Assembly (NCBI GenBank): GCA_021325145.1
Contig: JAJPHR010000108.1
Span: 62,001 to 126,000, forward strand
Source of the DNA: Verrucomicrobiota bacterium
Lineage (GTDB): Bacteria > Verrucomicrobiota > Verrucomicrobiia > Limisphaerales > Pedosphaeraceae
Reading direction: 5' to 3'
DNA length: 64,000 bases
Shown: positions 9,275 to 17,534 of the stretch, in pieces
Position numbering within the stretch: the first letter of the stretch is position 1
How the letters are laid out: the number at the start of each line of letters is the position of its first letter
Notes under the pieces: generated by a model
Databases searched by the model: none
Seen by the model: only the letters and a program-made list of their open reading frames with translations
What the model was told of the DNA's origin: nothing
Translations under genes and position numbers: made by a program

Positions 9275-10291
9275 TCAAGCATTGGCGTGGGAAGCTGCGT
9301 GGCTGGAAGGTTCCGGCCGGGTGGCGAGCACTGCCGACAGTGCGGCGGCTTTAAGCTGGGATTTCTGCGGGCTTGAATTGTTGGCGATGCTCGGACCACC
9401 AAGCATGGGACACAAACCATTCGAGTGCAAAGGGCATTGCATGTGGTCTCCAACGTTAGCGGGCGCCGCGGCAGGCGTCCGTGCCGCCTGGGTGCGCCAT
9501 TGCCCGGGACTGGCGCCAAACCGCCGGCGGAAGCACTTGTTGAACAGCCCCAGGTGATTAAAACCACACTGCTCGGCGACGTTGATCACCTTCGCGGCAG
9601 ATTCGCGCAGCAATGAGACCGCCTTCAGCATGCGCATCTCCATCCTCAAAGCGGCGATCGAGAACCCAAAATGCTGGTGGAACAGCCGGTTGAGATGCCG
9701 GCGGCTGCAACCGAACTTGTCCGCCAGTTCCACGGCTGAAAGATTTAGCAGGTCATTGGCGGAAAGCTTCTCGAATACCTGTAGGAGATGCTCCTCCATG
9801 CTGACAAATCCGACGCGATGGCGTTGCAATTGCAACGACTTGAATTCCTCCCTCAACACGGCCGCAACAACACCCAGGAGATGGCTTCGGTGGTCCAGGT
9901 TGAGTTGCGGCGGAGCGCTGCTGATCAGCCGATGACACTCAACAGCCAGCGGACTGTCGGCGGGGTGAAGCTTGATGCCTTTGAAGCTCTCCACGACGTT
10001 CTGCATCAGCGAAATCTCGCTCACTGAGAAAAGGGGATACATGTATTCGACACTTGCCGAAAAACATGAGAACGCGAGTTCGCCCGCACCAGCACCCCTG
10101 ATCTCGCCGCCCGCCAGCCCGTTCAACACGAGCACATCGCCCTGGCGGAGCCGCTGCTTCACGGACCCCGCCATATAGTTTCCGGATCCGCCTCGTAGAA
10201 ACAGGAACCATAGGCCGGGAGCGGAAGGCCGCCATTTATCAACTCCTCGCAGGCGAATGAGACGGAGAGTTAAATGGCTGTCATCAATCAT
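9275..10291 (-). CDS. AraC-family transcriptional regulator
   Basis: Predicted DNA-binding regulator of 338 aa at the head of the polysaccharide operon. Residues 1-150 look like a cupin-type sensing half (RQGDVLVLNGLAGGEIRGAG). The AraC double helix-turn-helix lies around residues 165-265: VELADKFGCSRRHLNRLFHQ (first HTH) and VINVAEQCGFNHLGLFNKCF with RRRFGASPGQWR (second HTH and family signature). A tail of about 60 residues follows, with CPLHSNGLCPMLGG and then an Ala/Ser-rich stretch, which is not usual for AraC proteins. Its stop directly abuts the start of the outer-membrane protein gene, so it is probably cotranscribed with and controls the export genes. Confidence 0.9.
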   Translation of the reverse strand: MIDDSHLTLRLIRLRGVDKWRPSAPGLWFLFLRGGSGNYMAGSVKQRLRQGDVLVLNGLAGGEIRGAGAGELAFSCFSASVEYMYPLFSVSEISLMQNVVESFKGIKLHPADSPLAVECHRLISSAPPQLNLDHRSHLLGVVAAVLREEFKSLQLQRHRVGFVSMEEHLLQVFEKLSANDLLNLSAVELADKFGCSRRHLNRLFHQHFGFSIAALRMEMRMLKAVSLLRESAAKVINVAEQCGFNHLGLFNKCFRRRFGASPGQWRTQAARTPAAAPANVGDHMQCPLHSNGLCPMLGGPSIANNSSPQKSQLKAAALSAVLATRPEPSSHAASHANA

Positions 10292-11137
10292 AGAGCCCCC
10301 TCCATTCCCGCCAGCCCCGCCCCCGCTGAGGAAAGAACCACCTCAACTTGTTCCCGGATCGAGAGGGCATCATCCCATTCGCAATAAAGCTCATCCCGCC
10401 CGTCATCATTTCTGATAGCACCCATTATTATTAAAGCGGAGACTCCGACATACTTTCCCCAGCTTGGTCGTACGCGAACCAAGTCACGGGTATCAACGGG
10501 AGTTGAATCTCGGATTGCCGTTGGGTTTCAACTGAGCCAGCTCTTCTTAGCTGATCTAACCCTGCTTTTTCCCATCGCTAACATCGCCCTCAGTCTCACA
10601 CTGAAAAGCCCGTCCCATTGAATTAAATTACGGGTGGAATTTATATGAAATCTCAGTCGAACGGTCTAGGCAGCTTTGGGACATGAGGGCTCATTTTTGA
10701 GCCAAGAATGAGTTTTTTGGCTGTTTTAATTAGGTTTTGTGAGGCCCACCAGCTTGATCGACTGCGCGCTACACGGCCGTCTTGATGCTTTTCGGCTTTA
10801 CGAAGAGGATCCAGGCCCATTCCCATCCGGAATTGTCCGGACACTCTCGCTCGACGCTAATTAACTAAGTCGCAAACCGATAACGGCCCAGAGTAAATCA
10901 GGCTTTCGAACGGAGGAAAGGACGCCGGACTTTGGCTTTTAACTACATATGTAGCAATCAATCTGGAGATTTTAGGAACTTGATAATGCTGCCAGCTGAA
11001 TATTTGAAACTCCATTATTCGCGGAGATCTCACAACCATCGCCAGGAGGCAGACTACCGTTGATAATTGAGGCTCGGAGAAGTGTTCACGGCGAGAGCCT
11101 ACCCTACAGCGCAACGGTTCTGGAACTTTCCCGCTGT
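10292..11137. other. 846-bp intergenic region upstream of the AraC/export operon
   Basis: I see no convincing gene here; the short frames have no family features and no good ribosome sites. It presumably holds the promoter of the AraC-export operon. Visible structure includes a perfect 6-bp inverted repeat with a 4-T loop at 10688-10703, AT-rich stretches around 10610-10650 and 10710-10740, and two palindromic TCCGGA hexamers near 10829-10845. The region is long for this compact genome and could contain a regulatory RNA or binding sites for the nearby regulators. Confidence 0.5.
10688..10703. repeat. Perfect inverted repeat (possible operator or hairpin)
   Basis: The arms GGCTCA and TGAGCC flank a TTTT loop. 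A T-rich stretch (GTTTTTTGG) follows about 10 bases later, not directly, so it is a weak terminator candidate. It lies about 400 bp upstream of the AraC-type gene. Confidence 0.4.
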
Positions 11138-11515
11138 TCAGCTTGAATTCCTGGTCCCGAGCAGGTCGTCAGCGGCTTCCTTGAGCGCGAGCAAATGAGC
11201 CGGCCTTCGAATTACCCGGTCCAGACAGGAATGATCCGCCGGAGGCGCTCCCGAAAACATGATCACCGGCGTGGATCCCGAACGCAACTTGATGATGTGG
11301 GCGAGTTCTGCGCCGCTCATCGTCGGCATTGAGTTGTCAGTAATGATGAGATCGTGAGTGTGAATGTCAAACAGGGCGAGCCCTTCCTCGGCGCTTCGCG
11401 CTGTATCCACCTCGTACCCGAAATTGGTCAGGAACCATTTCGTGGCCACACGAGATGCGTCATTGTCATCGACTAAAAGAATCGTCGGCAAATGAGCTGT
11501 ATTTTTCTTTCCCAC
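11138..11515 (-). CDS. Receiver-only response regulator (CheY-like)
   Basis: Stand-alone phosphoacceptor domain of 125 aa. It shows the strand-1 acidic pair (ILLVDDNDASR, D16 and D17), the phosphoacceptor in DLIITDNSMPTMSG (Asp60), and the strand-4 Ser in VIMFSGAPP. The usual lysine of the K-P motif appears as arginine in DRVIRRPAHL, which could change signalling. No output domain is present, so it would act by protein contact. It lies between the NusG-like antiterminator and the AraC regulator on the same strand, which suggests phosphorelay input to the polysaccharide genes. No histidine kinase gene is in the window. Confidence 0.85.
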   Translation of the reverse strand: MGKKNTAHLPTILLVDDNDASRVATKWFLTNFGYEVDTARSAEEGLALFDIHTHDLIITDNSMPTMSGAELAHIIKLRSGSTPVIMFSGAPPADHSCLDRVIRRPAHLLALKEAADDLLGTRNSS

Positions 11516-11672
11516 AATTAATTTAACAATTGACTGCGACTTCCATCGCCCGATCTTTCGCGCACGCGATGCGAAAGCACCAAATTGGCAATCTGAACAA
11601 CCGCATTTGTAACCCGTTAATTCTCATATTTCCATACACCCTTGGGACATCTATAGTGAGGCATCTGCCATG

Positions 11673-11684
11673 AGTTTGCAAACT
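11673..11684. promoter_or_regulatory. 12-bp perfect palindrome upstream of the response regulator gene
   Basis: AGTTTGCAAACT is a perfect dyad. It lies about 160 bp upstream of the response regulator start and just after the NusG-like stop. It could be a regulator binding site, but its function is unknown. Confidence 0.3.
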
Positions 11685-11710
11685 TGGTTCAATCGCGGCG
11701 GCATCCGTTG

Positions 11711-12199
11711 CTAAGCCATTTCCAACTGATCAGCGGAGACCTTTACAGCCGCTGCTTGTCCGATGAAATCAAGTCGGAGCAGGACGGTGGTCATGCCCTG
11801 ACGGTCCTCGACCCAGGCCTCCATCCCTCTCAGCGGCCCGGATTTGATTTTCACCCGATGCCCCGGGCCGATTTCCGGCGCGAGGCGTATCTCCAACTCG
11901 GTTTCCAACGCCGTCAGGATGTCTTGCAGTTGAACGGCAAACGAGGCCTGATCATAAACAGTCAGGAGACGGGCAACATGCTCATTCTGAATCACTTGCA
12001 TCCGCTGCGAGTGGAGAATCTGCAGGAATACATAACCTGGGAAAAGAGGCTTGTGGAAGGTGACCGTTTTGCCTCGATATTTGTGGGCGCTGCGGAAGCA
12101 GGGAAGCACGGCCGAAAAGCCTTCCTTTTCGCAATATTCCTTCAATTTTTTTTCCCGCCGCGGCCGCGTGTGAGCCACAAACCATGCGTGTTCGCTCAT
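11711..12199 (-). CDS. NusG/RfaH-type transcription antiterminator (UpxY-like)
   Basis: Specialised NusG paralogue of 162 aa. The NGN domain begins AWFVAHTRPRREKKLKEYC and contains FPGYVFLQI, the conserved hydrophobic patch that binds the RNA polymerase clamp. The C-terminal KOW domain is HRVKIKSGPLRGMEAWVED. Members of this group (RfaH, LoaP, UpxY) sit in or before long polysaccharide or secondary-metabolite operons and suppress termination within them. Its place at the head of the minus-strand export genes fits that role. The housekeeping nusG normally lies beside secE and ribosomal-protein genes, which are absent here. Confidence 0.9.
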   Translation of the reverse strand: MSEHAWFVAHTRPRREKKLKEYCEKEGFSAVLPCFRSAHKYRGKTVTFHKPLFPGYVFLQILHSQRMQVIQNEHVARLLTVYDQASFAVQLQDILTALETELEIRLAPEIGPGHRVKIKSGPLRGMEAWVEDRQGMTTVLLRLDFIGQAAAVKVSADQLEMA

Positions 12200-12446
12200 C
12201 GCCGTGGATTGTGGCCGGTCGATCAGTCGGCGTCAATACTCGGCAACGCTGGCGCTGGCGAAAGGGGCAGAAACAGCACTGGATGTGGGTGGCCGTGGGT
12301 TGACGCGTGCGGAATAGCAAGCAAGAGTCCCTCCCCGTTGAGGCAGGTGCGTAAGTAGCGGGAAGCCGCATCCGGCATGCCGTGTGAACCGGTTGGCCCA
12401 AGCCTGCTTTTGGTTGCTGGCTTTGATGCGCTCAACTAGCTGCGTA

Positions 12447-13412
12447 TCACTGATTCACTGATTCGCAACGGCCTTCCTCCGCATGATCTGCCTGCCTCTC
12501 CGGCAACTTCCCTGCCTTTGGGCTTGCATCCTGTCCCGGCACATACCGCTGCACCACCTCGCGCGCAAATTGGGCAAACTCCCCCGCCTCCAGCGGCGGA
12601 CTGGCGCAGTCCGGAGCTTTCCCGCGGGAGGGTGGCGTAAAACACAGTGTAATCGTCGTGTCAAATTCCGCCAGGGCCGCCATTTGCCGGTCGTACCATT
12701 GCAGCGCCCCCGGACGGCACCAGTCCGCCCAACTGATGCCCGTGCGCAATTTTTTCACCCCCATTTTTCGCAGCCATTTCACCGCGAATTCCAGCCGGTA
12801 GTCCTCGAAATGAAACCACTGGCAAACGCCCAATTCCGGGCTGAAGTGGCGCAACGCCGGCTTGGGTGTGCCATCCTCGCGAATCAACCCCATGTAAAAA
12901 TGCCGGTAGTAAGCACTGCCCTCGGCCTCCTTATGGCGCGTGGTGGCCTCCCACTTGCGCGGCAGATCCAGCAGGCTGTACCAAAAAATTCGCTCGGCGC
13001 GCCCCAGCAACAATTCCGTCGTGCGTTGCAAACCGAAGACCTGGACTTCATCCGCCCCGAACGTCGATACGCCGACTTCCGTCACCCAGATGGGCAGCGA
13101 GGTCACCGCCCGGATTTCATCCAGTTTCTTCGGCCAATCGTTGATTTGCCAATGGTTCCAATCCAGCGGGAAGCCATGCACCGCCACGCCGTCCAGATGG
13201 TCGAGCAGGCGATAGCTCTTCAACAAGGCAATGAACTCCGGATCAATGGGAGAGATTCCGCCCAGGATCAAGGGCAGCGTCGGGCGCAGTTCCCGGATGC
13301 CAATGGCGGCCATTCGCGTCATCTCGGTGAACTCCTTCCAGTCCGGGTCCATCTGGAAGTCCCAATGCGACAGGTTGTTCGGCTCGTTCCACAACTTGAT
13401 TGCTTCGATCAT
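12447..13412 (-). CDS. Glycoside hydrolase-like protein (beta-xylosidase-like), apparently permuted
   Basis: A 321-aa TIM-barrel-like protein. The ATG at 13412 is preceded by AAAGGAGAG at ideal spacing, so I prefer it to the TTG at 13433. The product opens at the acid/base motif KLWNEPN (Glu10), and a second glutamate in [11 protein letters not shown] (Glu112) could be the nucleophile, as in clan GH-A enzymes. Residues about 198-292 contain [30 protein letters not shown] and [15 protein letters not shown]. From memory of homologues, that segment normally comes before the NEP motif. There is no signal peptide, so it probably acts in the cytosol on a sugar intermediate. It overlaps the 3' end of the inositol-phosphate synthase frame by 170 bp. 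Confidence 0.7.
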   Translation of the reverse strand: MIEAIKLWNEPNNLSHWDFQMDPDWKEFTEMTRMAAIGIRELRPTLPLILGGISPIDPEFIALLKSYRLLDHLDGVAVHGFPLDWNHWQINDWPKKLDEIRAVTSLPIWVTEVGVSTFGADEVQVFGLQRTTELLLGRAERIFWYSLLDLPRKWEATTRHKEAEGSAYYRHFYMGLIREDGTPKPALRHFSPELGVCQWFHFEDYRLEFAVKWLRKMGVKKLRTGISWADWCRPGALQWYDRQMAALAEFDTTITLCFTPPSRGKAPDCASPPLEAGEFAQFAREVVQRYVPGQDASPKAGKLPERQADHAEEGRCESVNQ

Positions 13413-14529
13413 CGGCTCTCCTTTGTCCCGCAATGAAGGCCTCCGTCCGTTCCCGGGCCTCGTAATCCGTAAACTGCACCGGCGGTGATTTCATGAAATA
13501 ACTGGCGGGCCCCACGAGCGCGCCGCCGATCCGCCGGTCCAGCGCCAGCTTCGCGCAGCGGATGGCGTCAATCACCACACCGGCGGAATTGGGCGAATCC
13601 CAAACTTCCAGTTTCACCTCACAATTCATCGGCACATTGCCGAAGGTCGTTCCCTCCATGCGGATATAGCACCACTTCCGATCGGTGAGCCAGGGCACGT
13701 AATCGCTCGGCCCCACGTGGGCGTCCTCGTTGGACAGCGGCGTTTCCATCTGGCTGGTCACTGCGTTGGTCTTGGAAATCTTCTTCGACTCCAATCGTTC
13801 GCGTTCCAGCATGTTCATGAAATCGGTGTTGCCGCCAAAGTTAAGCTGGTAGGTGTGATCCAGCCGCACACCGCGCTCGCGGAACAGGTTCGTCAGCACG
13901 CGGTGCGTGATCGTGGCGCCCACCTGGGATTTGATGTCGTCACCGATGATCGGCAGGGCGCGCTCGGCGAACCGTTTTTGCCAGTACGGCTGCGAGGCGA
14001 TAAAGACCGGGATGCAATTGATGAACGCACAGCCGGCTTCCAACACCTGTTCGACATACCATTTGGTGGCCATTTCCGAACCCACCGGGAGATAGGAAAC
14101 CACTACTTCCGTGTGCGTCTCTTTGAGGATGCCCACAATATCATCCGTCGCCCCCGGCGCTTTCTTTACCACCTGGCCCAGGTATTTGCCGAGTCCATCG
14201 TGCGTCATGCCGCGCCGCACCTGGACCCCGGTGGGCGGAACGTCGGCAAATTTGATCGTGTTATTTGGCTTTGCAAGAATGGCCTCGGCCAGGTCTTTTC
14301 CGACCTTGGTTTCGTTGATGTCGAAGGCAGCCGAAAATTCTATGTCCCGGATGTGATAACCTCCGAGGTTCACATGCATCAACCCGGGCACGGCTTCCCC
14401 TTCCCTAGCGTCCCGGTAAAATTCCACTCCCTGCACCAGCGACGACGCGCAATTGCCCACGCCGATAATGGCCACGCGAATTTTGCCCGCGCCATTCCTG
14501 TTTCCGTTGGGATGAGGCTTCGCTTCCAT
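13243..14529 (-). CDS. ino1: Inositol-3-phosphate synthase
   Basis: NAD-dependent enzyme that makes inositol-phosphate from glucose-6-phosphate. The N-terminal nucleotide-binding strand is [12 protein letters not shown]. Family blocks follow: [50 protein letters not shown], the catalytic-domain [13 protein letters not shown], and [22 protein letters not shown] 14529 gives the expected start; the frame is open to 14781. Homology appears to end near residue 370 (TEAFIAG), the length of actinobacterial Ino1. The last 60 residues or so are read from the start of the next gene in another frame. The gene is divergent from the sugar cassette and probably supplies its inositol. Confidence 0.92.
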   Translation of the reverse strand: MEAKPHPNGNRNGAGKIRVAIIGVGNCASSLVQGVEFYRDAREGEAVPGLMHVNLGGYHIRDIEFSAAFDINETKVGKDLAEAILAKPNNTIKFADVPPTGVQVRRGMTHDGLGKYLGQVVKKAPGATDDIVGILKETHTEVVVSYLPVGSEMATKWYVEQVLEAGCAFINCIPVFIASQPYWQKRFAERALPIIGDDIKSQVGATITHRVLTNLFRERGVRLDHTYQLNFGGNTDFMNMLERERLESKKISKTNAVTSQMETPLSNEDAHVGPSDYVPWLTDRKWCYIRMEGTTFGNVPMNCEVKLEVWDSPNSAGVVIDAIRCAKLALDRRIGGALVGPASYFMKSPPVQFTDYEARERTEAFIAGQRRADDRSNQVVERAEQPVALGLPDGPGLEGVHRDDANGRHWHPGTAPDAALDPGRNLSH

Positions 14530-14666
14530 GAACCTGAATTTAACGGCGCGCACTGGCCTGTCGAGTGGGTCTGTTAATCCATATTCAGGGCCAAAAGTCC
14601 TGTAGCAGGACTGAGAACCCATTTCGATAAGGCAGGCAGTCCCCTCCCTGTACGCCGTCCGTTCCA

Positions 14667-14890
14667 GGCAGGGCGCGTCACTCCCGCCTTCGCTGGAAAG
14701 AGATTGTGTGAAAACTCGACCTTGGTGCGAACCCCTATAAAAACGACACTCACATTTGCTGACGAAGCATTCGATGACCACTTTTTCGAAATTTCAAAAT
14801 GTCAGTTTAGAGTTTTCACACAGTCTCTGGAAAGCTACGGCGAGGCAAGCCGTGCGCGCCGACGGCGAGCAGAAGACTGCCCGCCCTGCC
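14667..14890. repeat. REP-like extragenic palindrome, family A (interrupted copy)
   Basis: The ends are GGCAGGGCG and CGCCCTGCC, exact reverse complements. The interior contains GCGCGTCACTC and CCGTGCGCGCC, shared with the copy at 17415-17470. It is interrupted by the insertion at 14701-14826. Confidence 0.7.
14701..14826. mobile_element. 126-bp MITE-like element with 8-bp target site duplication
   Basis: The left end AGATTGTGTGAAAACTC and the reverse complement of the right end (AGACTGTGTGAAAACTC) match at 16 of 17 positions. CTGGAAAG occurs directly on both sides (14693-14700 and 14827-14834), an 8-bp target duplication. There is no coding capacity, so it would depend on a transposase elsewhere. 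Removing it and one duplication copy restores a continuous REP-like palindrome. Confidence 0.8.
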
Positions 14891-14993
14891 GGGATAGGCT
14901 CCAAATAAATCGCCAACTCCCAACGCTAATTAAAAAAACGGGTGCATCTCCCCATTTGTCATTACGCTCAACGAACATAATCTTTCAAAGCAC

Positions 14994-16112
14994 ATGAACA
15001 AGAAGGTTCTGGTCACCGGCGGCGCCGGATTCATTGGCTCACATGTTGGCGACGAATTGCTCCGGCATGGCTACCAGGTGCGAGTTTTTGATAATCTTTG
15101 CGTGCAGGTGCATGGCCCCCGGTGCAAACGCCCCCCCTACCTGGACCCGGAAATCGAACTGATCCGCGGGGATGTCCGTGACCCGGACCAGTTGCGCCAG
15201 GCGCTGCAGGGCATGGACGCGGTTTTCCATTTCGCCTCGCTCGTGGGTGTCGGCCAGAGCATGTACCAAGTCGCTGAATACACCACGGTCAATAACACAG
15301 GCACGGCCAATCTATGGCAGGCCCTCATCGAAAATCCGGTCGAGCGCCTGATCGTGGCCTCCAGCATGAGCCTTTACGGTGAAGGACTTTATCGCGCGCC
15401 AGACGGCACTCTGGTGTCGGGCCTCGAACGGAGCGTGTCGCAATTGAAATCCCGTGACTGGGAATTGCGCGCGACGACAGGTGAAATCCTGACGCCCGTC
15501 CCGACACCGGAGACCAAGCCGCCCGCGCTTGCTTCCGTTTACGCCCTCTCCAAGTTTGACCAGGAGCAACTCTGCCTCCTGCTGGGCCGCGCCTATCGAA
15601 TCCCCACCGTGGCGCTGCGCTTTTTCAACGTTTATGGAACGCGCCAGGCGCTTTCCAATCCCTATACCGGAGTGCTGGCCATCTTTGCCTCCCGCCTGCT
15701 GAACCACAACACGCCGCTCGTCTTTGAGGATGGCTTGCAGCGGCGGGATTTTGTCAGCGTCCATGACGTGGCCCGCGCGGCCCGTCTGGCGCTCGAAAGC
15801 CCCGGAGCCGCCGGACGCGTGTTCAACATTGGCAGCGGTCGAAACTACACGATCAAGGAAATTGCCGAACGCATGTCCGAGGTGACGGGCCGGGAAACCA
15901 TCGTCCCGGACATCACCGGAAAATATCGCGTGGGCGACATCCGCCACTGCTTCGCGGACATCCAGCTTGCCCGGAAACTGCTGGGCTACGAACCGCGCCA
16001 ATCCTTGAAGGAAGGGCTGGCGGAGCTGGCGGCCTGGCTGGAAGGACAGGTGGCGGAGGATCGGGTTGACCAAGCCCGTGCCGAACTTTCCGCGCGAGGC
16101 CTAACTGTATGA
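14994..16112 (+). CDS. NAD-dependent epimerase/dehydratase (extended SDR)
   Basis: Nucleotide-sugar epimerase or dehydratase of 372 aa and first gene of the plus-strand cassette. It has the NAD-binding VTGGAGFIGSHVGDELL, an acidic residue at the end of strand 2 (VRVFDNL), FHFASLVGVGQS, the strand before the catalytic Ser (IVASSMSLYGEG), and the YxxxK motif in YALSK. The C-terminal half has FVSVHDVARAARLAL and VFNIGSGRNYTIKEIA, as in UDP-glucose 4-epimerase-type SDRs. A segment of about 50 residues between SLYGEG and YALSK is longer than usual. The stop overlaps the next epimerase start by 4 bp. The substrate is not determinable from sequence. Confidence 0.88.
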   Translation: MNKKVLVTGGAGFIGSHVGDELLRHGYQVRVFDNLCVQVHGPRCKRPPYLDPEIELIRGDVRDPDQLRQALQGMDAVFHFASLVGVGQSMYQVAEYTTVNNTGTANLWQALIENPVERLIVASSMSLYGEGLYRAPDGTLVSGLERSVSQLKSRDWELRATTGEILTPVPTPETKPPALASVYALSKFDQEQLCLLLGRAYRIPTVALRFFNVYGTRQALSNPYTGVLAIFASRLLNHNTPLVFEDGLQRRDFVSVHDVARAARLALESPGAAGRVFNIGSGRNYTIKEIAERMSEVTGRETIVPDITGKYRVGDIRHCFADIQLARKLLGYEPRQSLKEGLAELAAWLEGQVAEDRVDQARAELSARGLTV

Positions 16113-17419
16113 CATCCCTTAAAGCCCGAACGAAACAAAACAACGGGCGGCATTCACCAACGCCTTCGGTGAAACGCGTCCTCCAGCCCACCCGGTCCGG
16201 CCAACCCGTCCTGATCAGCGGCGGCGCAGGATTCATTGGAGCCAACCTGGCTCATCGGCTTCTTTCCGCCGGCCAGTCCGTGCTGCTGTATGACAACCTT
16301 TCGCGCCCCGGCGTCGAGCAAAACTTTCAATGGCTCCAGAAGACCCATGGCGATCTGGTGCGGCTGGAAATTGCGGATGTGCGGGACGCGCGCGCCTTGC
16401 GGCTGGCGGTTCGCCGCGCTTCCAGCGTGTTTCATTTCGCCGCGCAGGTGGCCGTCACCACCAGCCTGTCCGATCCGATTCAGGACTTTGAAGTGAATGC
16501 GCGCGGCACGCTCAATGTGCTGGAAGCATTGCGCGCCCGGACCACCCCCCCGCCGCTGCTCTTCACGAGCACCAACAAGGTTTATGGCGATCTCAAGGAC
16601 GTGGACTTGCGCGCCAACACCACGCGCTACGAGCCGTCCGATCCCGATTTGCGCGAACACGGCATTGGCGAACCGCGGCCGCTGGATTTTCACAGCCCCT
16701 ACGGCTGTTCCAAGGGTTGCGCCTGTCAATACGTCCTGGACTACGCGCGCAGTTTTCGTTTGCCGACCGTGGCCTTTCACATGAGCTGCATCTATGGCTT
16801 GCATCAACACGGCACTGAAGACCAGGGTTGGGTCGCTCATTTTCTGCTCCGGGCGCTGGAGAATTCCCCCATTACGATCTATGGCGATGGCCGGCAGGTC
16901 CGCGATATTCTTTTCGTGGACGACCTTGTAAATGCGTTCCTGCTCGCCCACCGGCACATGCGGACATTGACCGGCCAGGCCTTCAACATCGGCGGCGGTC
17001 CCGGCAACACCATCAGCCTGCTCGAATTAATCGCTTTGATTACGGAGCTGCAGGGCCATGGTCCGAAGGTTCAATTTGCGAAGTGGCGGTCGGCCGACCA
17101 GCGCTACTACGTGTCGGATATCCGGAAATTCTCGATTGCCACCGGTTGGTCGCCGCAAGTGAACGTTCGCGAAGGCGTCTCCCGGCTTTATGAATGGCTG
17201 CGTGATTCCCGCCGGGAAACTGGTGCGACCGTTCCCGATTTGACCGCGGCGGCTGTCGCGGGCAATGGGCATCAGTCTCATCGTGCCAGCCATCTGGCCG
17301 CCGGGGCCGGCCGGCAAATCCGGTTAAAAAGCCTCTCCCGCGCCAGGCGCATGTATCAAATGAATGGCGTCAATGGCAGGCATGCGGCGAAGAAATTAGT
17401 CAAAGCGCTTTCCAGGTAG
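16109..17419 (+). CDS. NAD-dependent epimerase, CDP-paratose 2-epimerase-like SDR
   Basis: Second SDR, 436 aa. Cofactor motif SGGAGFIGANLAHRLL, then LYDNLSRPGVEQNFQWL, LFTSTNKVYGD and catalytic SPYGCSKGCACQYVLDYAR. The continuing HMSCIYGLHQHGTEDQGWVA and RQVRDILFVDDLVNAF are very like tyvelose/CDP-paratose 2-epimerase. It may therefore invert C2 of a nucleotide-activated hexose. Homology ends near residue 370; the last 65 residues are low-complexity and basic. GAGG lies 9 bases before the ATG, and the start overlaps the preceding gene by 4 bp, which indicates coupled translation. Confidence 0.87.
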   Translation: MTSLKARTKQNNGRHSPTPSVKRVLQPTRSGQPVLISGGAGFIGANLAHRLLSAGQSVLLYDNLSRPGVEQNFQWLQKTHGDLVRLEIADVRDARALRLAVRRASSVFHFAAQVAVTTSLSDPIQDFEVNARGTLNVLEALRARTTPPPLLFTSTNKVYGDLKDVDLRANTTRYEPSDPDLREHGIGEPRPLDFHSPYGCSKGCACQYVLDYARSFRLPTVAFHMSCIYGLHQHGTEDQGWVAHFLLRALENSPITIYGDGRQVRDILFVDDLVNAFLLAHRHMRTLTGQAFNIGGGPGNTISLLELIALITELQGHGPKVQFAKWRSADQRYYVSDIRKFSIATGWSPQVNVREGVSRLYEWLRDSRRETGATVPDLTAAAVAGNGHQSHRASHLAAGAGRQIRLKSLSRARRMYQMNGVNGRHAAKKLVKALSR

Positions 17420-17470
17420 GGCGCGTCACTCCGTGCGCGCCGCTGGCGGGCACAGGATTGCCGCCCTACC
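17415..17470. repeat. REP-like extragenic palindrome, family A
   Basis: The ends GGTAGGGCG and CGCCCTACC are exact reverse complements around GCGCGTCACTCCGTGCGCGCC. This is the short intact form of the element at 14667-14890. It overlaps the last codons of the epimerase gene. Confidence 0.7.
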
Positions 17471-17534
17471 GGGCAGGCTTCTTAGGTGCGCTGACAGAAC
17501 TGCCGCCTCCAGGCAGGCACAAAATGGACATGCT

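Larger units (their letters stand above)
14530..14993. other. Divergent intergenic region with REP and MITE-like element
   Basis: This 464-bp gap separates the inositol-phosphate synthase (left) from the epimerase cassette (right). Most of it is a palindromic repeat (14667-14890) split by a small insertion (14701-14826). No gene is supported. A weak promoter-like pair, TTGTCA at 14956 and TAATCT at 14978, lies just before the epimerase ATG and would give an almost leaderless transcript; this is only a suggestion. Confidence 0.6.

Noticed and set aside
10653-11114. Two minus-strand frames (10653-10844 and 10857-11114) in the long gap
   Set aside because: They have no ribosome site, no family resemblance and irregular composition, so I do not count them as genes.
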